DNA of 64,000 nucleotides from Atherinomorus stipes (lineage: Eukaryota > Chordata > Actinopteri > Atheriniformes > Atherinidae), in assembly GCA_023101725.1 (NCBI GenBank), contig JALJCO010000064.1:62001-126000 (forward strand), given 5' to 3'. Positions 61,101-64,000 of this stretch are shown piece by piece. Position 1 is the stretch's first letter; each line of letters opens with the position of its first letter. The notes under the pieces are model-generated. The model was given only the letters and a program-made list of their open reading frames with translations. It made no database searches and was not told the origin of the DNA. The position numbers and the translations under genes are program-made.

Positions 61101-63523
61101 AGCAACAGCCACTGCGCATATATCTCTTCACAAAGACCTGAAACAATGATGTTTCGCTTTCAACTTGCTTTGAGGTTCAGACATAAATCAACTCTGAATA
61201 AGTCAGAGAAACATGTTTACTTGAGACCCCACAAGATATTTTCATTCTTTTAACAAACAAAAAACAAGTAGGACATTAACAGCATATAACAATCCATCTG
61301 ATCCACCATTATCATTCAGTAATAATTTCTTCTGAATCTGTGTGAGGGCATATAGCGTGTGGATTAATTAACCCCAAACGAAGTGGGGTTCAGATTTCCC
61401 ATTTCTAGAACAAGATGATCCACAAATTTAGACATAATGAACAAAACAAGCAGTGGCATCAAGGATAATTTAGACAATAACAGCTGAATAAAACTACAGA
61501 ATGTCTTTTGGCTTTTGAGACGGCCCATCATTGACACCAGATGAGTTTCCTATTGTTTTACAAATCCAACGGTATTAAGAAAAAAACAGCATAAAGTCAC
61601 TGACAGATATTCTTTTTTTCTTTGTTACTCCACACTGATTTTAATCTAACAAAAACAAACAATAGCTGAGTAAAATGTTGTCCTGTCAGGCTTAAAACAT
61701 CACCAAGCTGCAAATCTGTGGCAACAGCAAATGAATGTATTCAGTTCACACGCAAACTGAAAGAAAAAAAAAACACACACACACACACACTTCTGGCTGA
61801 ACATATTCTCAGTGAAAACCAAAGAAAATGGTCAAAATGAACACTAACTATTTGGATCAGAAGACAGAGTCTCATGAAAGACAACTTTCCTTTGCCCCAG
61901 CAAATTTACCCCTGTAAATAAAATGAACATCTCAAACCTGGTGGACTGCATCTGCCTTGTAGTCTCTGGGTCCTCAAACATCTTCACAATGGGTTCTGTC
62001 TCTGACTGCAGCTGCTTTAGCTGGGCCACAACTTCCGTCCTCTTCTCCCTGAGTGCTGCCAAAAGCAGGATAAAGAAAGACATTAGTTACAGCAACATCA
62101 TAAACCAGCATGTACACAGTCCAGACCCCTGTAGTGAAAACGCAGTAAAACTAGGTTTACTGCTAAATCGATTCTGAATGGGGTGAGCCGTGTGCCATAG
62201 CAGCCTTTAATGATGCCCATCAAGCAATATTGACTATATTACTCTGTGTTTTGTATGTAAAACTGTGTGTATCCAGAAAACAACACTTACTATGGGGAAT
62301 TTCCTTGTCAGGAAAAAGGCTTCTGTACACATCCATGGCAAAGTCCACCATGTTTGTGTCACTGAGAAGGTCCAGTTTTCCATGAAGCAGCTCCTGCTCA
62401 TTGTAGATCTAAACATGACGGCAAAAAGGAACCATGTTAGAAAGAATAACACATTAATCCCCATTTAAAATGTTTTTTTTTTTTTTTATCAAAGAGTGAT
62501 ACACATTACCATTTTATGAAAACTACATGTTTCAATAACTTCTTTATATCAGATCAGCTCTTAACTAAAAAAAAAAAAAGCAGACAGATGGCTATCCCAA
62601 ATAATCTATCCAATCTCTAAAATGAATAAGACGACTACATAAAAGGATGAGTTATAAGTTAATTGAATATAAGTACTGGAACCCCTACAGTATTTATGTA
62701 CAATAATATGATGTAGCCTACACAAATATGTTTTTATTCAGCGGATATACAAACGGAAGAAGGGCGCTTTTCATGTCCAAATGAACTCCGGGGTTAGCAA
62801 AAGTAAACAGATAAACTAAAAAATGTTCAATCTTCATGTGTTAGGTTAAACCGTGGGGGAAATAAACAATTTTCCAGCGTCACTGCCCCTTCGTGGGGGC
62901 TTTTTGTCCTCAGATGTACATCTAAATAGGCGATAGCGTGGTTATAATGCACACTATTCATCTGTACGGAAGTACTGCTATTGTAAAACGAGCAACTCTG
63001 TAGAAACGCGGTACTATCACAGCAGAACCATGCCTTTCCAGGAGTTAAGCCAACTCCGACTAAGTGAAACTTCCGATACTGTCCCTTCAAATGTTCAGTC
63101 AACTCTTTCGGTTTAGACAAGTTCGGGGTGTCTTTAAGCCTACAAACGAACAATTTGAGATCTAATTGTTGTTTTCATAATTCACGTGTCTTGTCTCTAA
63201 AGTTCCGCTCCTTCAGCTCAAGTGTAGCCGCATGTAACGCGTCTCGTTAACTTTATTTTGACTGCAGGTTTCCACATTTCCGGTTAAACGGAGTACGGCT
63301 TTACACCTGGGAAGAAAGTGTGGCCAATTCCTCCGCGTGCTACAGCTTGCCAAACTGTTAAAAACCCACATTTTGTTCGCAACAAATAACGAGGAAATGT
63401 GACAAAATGTTAACGTGTTGATATTCTCTGTACCTCCTTGACAGACAGGAACTCCAGCAGAGGAAAAACGAGGTGACGGTCTAAAAAGTGAGCTATTTTA
63501 GTGGTGAGGTCGTACTCCGCCAT
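28543..63523 (-). CDS. EIF3E: Eukaryotic translation initiation factor 3 subunit E (complete, 13 coding exons)
   Basis: EIF3E (INT6) is a core subunit of the eIF3 complex, which helps recruit mRNA to the 40S ribosomal subunit in the cytoplasm; its PCI domain packs into the eIF3 octamer. Exons on the minus strand: 63523-63434, 62408-62291, 62055-61938, 60454-60412, 59316-59212, 47979-47854, 47540-47416, 44876-44750, 44129-44028, 38632-38523, 31343-31241, 29825-29691 and 28578-28543. All junctions are GT-AG and keep frame, giving 445 residues, the usual family length. The protein starts [13 protein letters not shown] and is nearly identical to vertebrate EIF3E as I know it. The PCI domain should cover roughly residues 220-400 (exons 7-12), by family knowledge. 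Intron 5 is longest, about 11 kb. The ATG context is good (A at -3, G at +4). Oddity: the C-terminus ends in GF rather than the usual GFY. Identification is very secure. Confidence 0.97.
28579..29690 (-). other. EIF3E: EIF3E intron 12
   Basis: About 1.1 kb of unique-looking intron. It has a moderately GC-rich patch at 28750-28810. No snoRNA boxes or repeats were identified. Confidence 0.5.
29691..29825 (-). CDS. EIF3E: EIF3E coding exon 12
   Basis: 135 bp, 45 codons: [20 protein letters not shown] through AMNIEKK, then QAHSSRNE. Acceptor TTTCCAG, donor GTGAGT. The last eight residues lie in the variable tail of the family; the rest is strongly conserved. Confidence 0.95.
30137..31130. mobile_element. 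1-kb DNA transposon in EIF3E intron 11, with internal duplication
   Basis: Ends GTGCATTCAGAC (30137) and GTCCGAAAGCAC (ending 31130) are inverted copies, and both are followed inward by related GTTC(C)TA-type motifs. Inside, a block starting at 30329 recurs from 30549 with a 220-base period: CATCTCTTTTATTCAAAGCT, then CCAGCTTTCCCTT, TTGTTTACCTTTT and TTTAGTGG. It encodes no protein. The superfamily is unclear and no clean target duplication was seen. Confidence 0.65.
31241..31343 (-). CDS. EIF3E: EIF3E coding exon 11 (winged-helix part of PCI)
   Basis: 103 bp. It completes Ser and encodes [20 protein letters not shown] through DAKIDSKL, the typical winged-helix end of a PCI domain. Acceptor CTGAACAG, donor GTGAGA. 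Confidence 0.96.
31905..32265. repeat. Homopolymer-rich AT tract
   Basis: A 360-base stretch of short A, T and G runs (for example T8, A8, A10, A17), unlike the flanking DNA. It may be a degenerate low-complexity repeat or a poorly resolved assembly segment. Confidence 0.6.
32551..32620 (-). mobile_element. 3' tail of a non-LTR retrotransposon with (TTGA)n end
   Basis: On the minus strand: CACTTTGTAAACTGC, then AAAAGTGCTATATAAATAAA, then ATTTGATTGATTGATTGA. This tail is familiar from fish LINE/SINE 3' ends carrying a 4-base repeat. Only about 70 bases remain. Confidence 0.55.
32677..32742 (+). repeat. (C)n(CA)n microsatellite
   Basis: A run of 23 C at 32677-32699 is followed by (CA)n with a few CG interruptions to about 32742. 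It lies inside the hAT-like element of EIF3E intron 10. Confidence 0.9.
32861..38522 (-). other. EIF3E: EIF3E intron 10, remainder
   Basis: Contains an A-run at 32869-32890, a C-run at 34101 and a short tandem AAGGATGGGAGC repeat at 36220-36245. Otherwise it is unique-looking intron, 7.2 kb in total with the hAT-like element. No RNA gene or exon of another gene was identified. Confidence 0.45.
38523..38632 (-). CDS. EIF3E: EIF3E coding exon 10
   Basis: 110 bp encoding [20 protein letters not shown] through HQCISI and two bases of a Ser codon. Acceptor TGTTTCTTAG, donor GTTAGT. It forms part of the PCI helical region. Confidence 0.96.
38633..41915 (-). other. EIF3E: EIF3E intron 9, gene-free part
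   Basis: Unique-looking intron sequence with a T-run at 38811 and A-rich patches near 40656. No repeat, RNA or exon recognised. Confidence 0.45.
41916..42563. mobile_element. Host DNA transposon split by a nested insertion
   Basis: Left half (about 41916-42004): GTCCCACGAGGCCCTC, then CAGTCCTGCAG, GGTTTTC, CCAACACACCTGA. Right half (about 42471-42563): the inverted forms TCAGGTGTGTTAGAG, GAAAACCTGCACGAG, CCCTTGTGGGAC. The two halves are mirror ends of one short element of about 180 bases. They are separated by the 466-bp element at 42005-42470. Confidence 0.7.
42005..42470. mobile_element. Non-autonomous DNA transposon, CTAGCCTGGCA family, copy 2 (nested)
   Basis: Starts near CACTAGCCAGCCTGACC and ends GTCAGGCTAGCATGCCAGGCTAGG (last part at about 42460-42470). 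It shares GAGATACA-AGCAA and CAGTCTGG at the left end with copy 1 at 16557. Its interior runs in the opposite orientation to copy 1 (GGGAGGTGGGACTTTGC here against GCAAAGTCCCGCCTCCC there). It sits inside another element in EIF3E intron 9. Confidence 0.7.
42612..42755 (+). repeat. (AAT)n/(ATT)n microsatellite
   Basis: About 144 bases of AAT and ATT units with a few interruptions, switching between AAT and ATT runs so that it can fold on itself. It lies directly at the 3' side of the SINE at 42770-43127. Confidence 0.9.
42770..43127 (-). mobile_element. tRNA-derived SINE
   Basis: On the minus strand the element begins with a tRNA-like head: box A TGGCTCAGGTGG (43123-43112) and box B AGTTCGAGTCC (43078-43068). 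A longer unrelated body follows with CCTTGGGCAAGATACTTAAC, and the tail GCGCTTTGAGTGCC leads into AATCTAATCC near 42785-42795. Such SINEs are transcribed by RNA polymerase III and moved by a partner LINE. It lies in EIF3E intron 9 in the gene's own orientation. It is not a functional tRNA gene. Confidence 0.8.
44028..44129 (-). CDS. EIF3E: EIF3E coding exon 9
   Basis: 102 bp, 34 codons: [20 protein letters not shown] through KKLRECES. Acceptor TTTTTCCAG, donor [15 protein letters not shown] differs from mammalian FDFDGAQKK at one residue. Confidence 0.96.
44130..44749 (-). other. EIF3E: EIF3E intron 8
   Basis: A 620-base intron of unique-looking sequence; no repeat or RNA gene recognised. 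Confidence 0.5.
44750..44876 (-). CDS. EIF3E: EIF3E coding exon 8
   Basis: 127 bp. It completes the Gln codon and encodes [20 protein letters not shown] through VKVIQQ. Acceptor GATTCCAG, donor GTAAAG. Confidence 0.96.
45857..46274. mobile_element. hAT-type MITE with perfect 8-bp target duplication
   Basis: Ends TAGGGCTGCACGATT (45857-45871) and AATTGTGCAGCCCTA (46260-46274) are inverted copies with one mismatch. They are flanked on both sides by TTGGGAGC (45849-45856 and 46275-46282). The 8-bp duplication and end motif place it in the hAT superfamily. Internal subterminal copies of (A)TCACGAT and ATCGTGAT are typical transposase-binding repeats. It is 418 bp and non-coding, in EIF3E intron 7. 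Confidence 0.9.
47416..47540 (-). CDS. EIF3E: EIF3E coding exon 7 (start of PCI region)
   Basis: 125 bp encoding [20 protein letters not shown] through ELFLYQP and two bases of a Gln codon. Acceptor CCTGTCCAG, donor GTAAGT. By family knowledge the PCI domain begins in this exon. Confidence 0.96.
47854..47979 (-). CDS. EIF3E: EIF3E coding exon 6
   Basis: 126 bp, 42 codons: [19 protein letters not shown] through RLRETIDNN. Acceptor TTCCCAAG, donor GTAAAT. The Ser in VPST is Ala in the human protein as I recall it. Confidence 0.96.
48062..51733 (-). other. EIF3E: EIF3E intron 5, 3' part
   Basis: Unique-looking, AT-rich intron with an A-run near 51138. No exon, RNA gene or clear transposon end recognised in this 3.7 kb. 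Confidence 0.45.
51742..52136. mobile_element. hAT-like MITE
   Basis: The left end AAGGGTTGTAACGAT and right end ATTGTTACATCCTGA are imperfect inverted copies. They are flanked by GGTGAAAC (51734-51741) and AGTGAAAC (52137-52144), an 8-bp target duplication with one mismatch. The element is 395 bp, AT-rich and non-coding, in EIF3E intron 5. Confidence 0.7.
52164..52708. mobile_element. MITE with GGCCxxTTCACACCGG-type ends
   Basis: GCCCAATTCATACCGGAT at 52164 is mirrored by GGTGTGAACTGGCC ending at 52708; CCATG and CGTGT runs follow inward. It is about 545 bp and non-coding. It lies only 27 bases from the neighbouring hAT-like MITE. Confidence 0.65.
54372..54570. mobile_element. Short MITE with GGACCCACTGCCCT ends
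   Basis: CAGTGTTTCTTAACTCTG, then CCTCAGGACCCACTGCC, at 54372-54410 is mirrored by GCAGTGGGTCCTAAGGAGG ending near 54561; a T-run follows. The inner arms CAGGGTTGCCTC match the common fish hAT-like repeat class. It is about 200 bp, in EIF3E intron 5. Confidence 0.6.
55168..55197 (+). repeat. Poly(A) tract
   Basis: An uninterrupted run of about 30 A in EIF3E intron 5. No retrotransposon body was recognised beside it. Confidence 0.9.
55625..55885 (-). mobile_element. Fragment of a Tc1-like DNA transposon (tentative)
   Basis: GCATTATGCTGCCACTACCA at 55727-55746 followed by CGCTTTACAGGTGGTACAGT, and later TCTGACCATAAGACCG, resemble the antisense of a fish Tc1-type element's transposase region. 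No continuous reading frame remains and the ends are not clear. Confidence 0.45.
56323..57209. mobile_element. Foldback DNA transposon with about 350-bp inverted arms
   Basis: The left arm (56323 to about 56685) starts TTAAAGGAATAGTTCACCC. The right arm (about 56850 to 57209) is its reverse complement with few changes. For some 90 bases from the tips there are only one or two mismatches, and the arms stay over 90% alike for about 300 bases before a short divergent block. A loop of about 165 bases contains a GAAA repeat. The GGAATAGTTCACCC tip is common in fish repeats. RNA from this EIF3E intron would fold into a very long hairpin. It encodes no protein; the open frames are chance. Confidence 0.9.
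57210..59211 (-). other. EIF3E: EIF3E intron 5, 5' part
   Basis: Contains a possible MITE end TTAAAGGAACAATAAG near 57677 with no partner end found, a hAT-like motif near 58449 (CACTTGGCTCCCAACC), and an (AATC)n repeat at 58817-58840. No gene recognised. Confidence 0.45.
59212..59316 (-). CDS. EIF3E: EIF3E coding exon 5
   Basis: 105 bp, 35 whole codons: [20 protein letters not shown] onward to YFFRVL. Acceptor TTTCTCATGAAG, donor GTAAGC. It is followed by the largest intron, 59211-47980, which holds most of the gene's transposon insertions. Confidence 0.96.
60412..60454 (-). CDS. EIF3E: EIF3E coding exon 4 (43-bp small exon)
   Basis: This 43-bp exon completes the Arg codon and encodes [14 protein letters not shown]. 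The acceptor follows a pyrimidine-rich stretch ending CTCCCCAG and the donor is GTAAGT. It is too short for an ORF scan and was placed by protein continuity. Its phase (2 in, 0 out) fits both neighbours. Confidence 0.95.
60455..61937 (-). other. EIF3E: EIF3E intron 3
   Basis: A 1.5-kb intron with a short (AC)n repeat at 61773-61790. No RNA gene or transposon end recognised. Confidence 0.5.
61938..62055 (-). CDS. EIF3E: EIF3E coding exon 3
   Basis: 118 bp encoding [18 protein letters not shown] through RQMQST and two bases of an Arg codon. Acceptor TTTTGGCAG, donor GTTTGA, which is a weaker donor than the others in this gene. The frame joins exon 4 exactly. Confidence 0.95.
62291..62408 (-). 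CDS. EIF3E: EIF3E coding exon 2
   Basis: 118 bp encoding [20 protein letters not shown] onward to EIPH. Acceptor TTTAG, donor GTAAGT. It ends one base into codon 70, which the next exon completes as Thr. Confidence 0.96.
62409..63433 (-). other. EIF3E: EIF3E intron 1
   Basis: A 1.0-kb first intron with T- and A-runs at 62473 and 62567. Its part near exon 1 has scattered CpG. A minus-strand open frame at 62827-63153 has no family resemblance and lies wholly within the intron. Confidence 0.5.
63434..63523 (-). CDS. EIF3E: EIF3E coding exon 1
   Basis: Encodes residues 1-30, [13 protein letters not shown] through EFLSVKE. The ATG is at 63523-63521 in the context GCAAAGATGG. The exon ends in phase 0 at a GTACAG donor. 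This is the conserved N-terminus of the family. Confidence 0.96.
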
Positions 63524-63595
63524 CTTTGCTCCGGGGAAAAGGAAGTGGATGAGTGACGATGCAGCTGCGTACAGAGGGACTGACCAATCAGCGAC
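63524..63595 (-). promoter_or_regulatory. EIF3E: EIF3E promoter: CCAAT box and TOP-like start
   Basis: A CCAAT box in the context GACCAATCAGCG is at 63584-63588 on the plus strand, about 40 bases upstream of the likely start; NF-Y binds such boxes in either orientation. On the minus strand a pyrimidine tract CTTCCTTTTCCCC (63545-63533) sits just before the ATG. That is the form of a 5' terminal oligopyrimidine (TOP) start, common in mRNAs of translation factors. If transcription starts there, the 5' UTR is only about 22 bases. No TATA box is seen. The motifs are seen; the start site is inferred. Confidence 0.6.
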
Positions 63596-63599
63596 GACC

Positions 63600-64000
63600 T
63601 CAGCATCCTCGATAAGCGCACGACGAAGAAAAGGGGGTGGTGTTGGGGGGAGGGGGGTCTTTATATTTATATGATGATGATGACTGTCAATATTTCAGTT
63701 TAAGCACTTTTATTAGTAGAGTAAAGAAAATTGAGCAACATTGTTTTGTGATATAGGCTACTGTCTATAATTAACCATAAAGTATATTTTATTTGCTAGA
63801 AAGCCTGTTAACACAGATCATGAGTCCCTGTTGTGGAGAAAATAACTTGGATTTCACAAACATTTTCACTTTTTCTTACAATTTTGTGTTTCATATTGGA
63901 GAGTGTGTATCATTTTTATCTACCTCACTGGTTTCTCTAACTTGTAAACCTTTCAGAATTTCTGTAATTTCTTTGCGGTCATGATGCAGTGAAACATTTC
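63600..64000. other. Gene-free region upstream of EIF3E
   Basis: A GT-rich stretch (63630-63660, GGGGG runs) and otherwise AT-rich unique-looking sequence. No coding exon or RNA gene is recognised. In other vertebrates EMC2 lies beyond EIF3E on this side, but nothing of it is seen here. Confidence 0.5.

Noticed and set aside
1..64000. CRISPR array, bacterial operon, virus-like or LTR element
   Set aside because: No regularly spaced direct repeats, no prokaryotic gene layout, no long terminal repeats and no reverse transcriptase or capsid motifs were seen on either strand.

Overview
The window looks like nuclear DNA of a ray-finned fish, probably a percomorph. It has short coding exons with GT-AG introns, a vertebrate gene pair in conserved order, (CA)n and (AAT)n microsatellites, a tRNA-derived SINE, and many short DNA transposons of types common in teleosts. 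There is no bacterial gene organisation, no CRISPR array and no viral gene set.

Two protein genes are supported, both on the minus strand and in tandem. EIF3E (subunit e of translation initiation factor 3) is complete. I reconstructed 13 coding exons, from the ATG at 63523 to the TAG at 28543, and every one of the 12 joins keeps frame with GT-AG borders. The product is 445 residues. A CCAAT box and a TOP-like pyrimidine tract lie at the 5' end and an AATAAA signal at the 3' end. About 4 kb downstream lies the 5' end of RSPO2 (R-spondin 2): a TATA-like promoter near 24355, a likely non-coding first exon, and the exon with the start codon (coding part 23307-23406). The rest of RSPO2 was not found, so positions 1-23306 are read as part of its long intron.

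Layout: 1-23306, RSPO2 intron with scattered repeats (short terminal-inverted-repeat elements at 0.8, 11.5-12.5 and 15.9-17.0 kb, a large imperfect palindrome at 10.3-10.8 kb, a broken Tc1-type transposase at 14 kb). 23307-24375, RSPO2 first exons and promoter. 24376-28400, intergenic, with a second Tc1-type transposase remnant at 27 kb. 28400-63545, EIF3E, whose introns hold hAT-type elements, a nested insertion, a tRNA-SINE whose tail runs into an (AAT)n microsatellite, and a near-perfect 0.9 kb foldback element at 56.3-57.2 kb. 63546-64000, upstream region with no gene seen.

The EIF3E-RSPO2 order and orientation match other vertebrates. The two genes have unrelated jobs (translation initiation; secreted Wnt-signal enhancer). 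I did not find a new gene system. The most interesting features are the structured and nested transposable elements, a changed EIF3E C-terminus, and the tandem gene arrangement.
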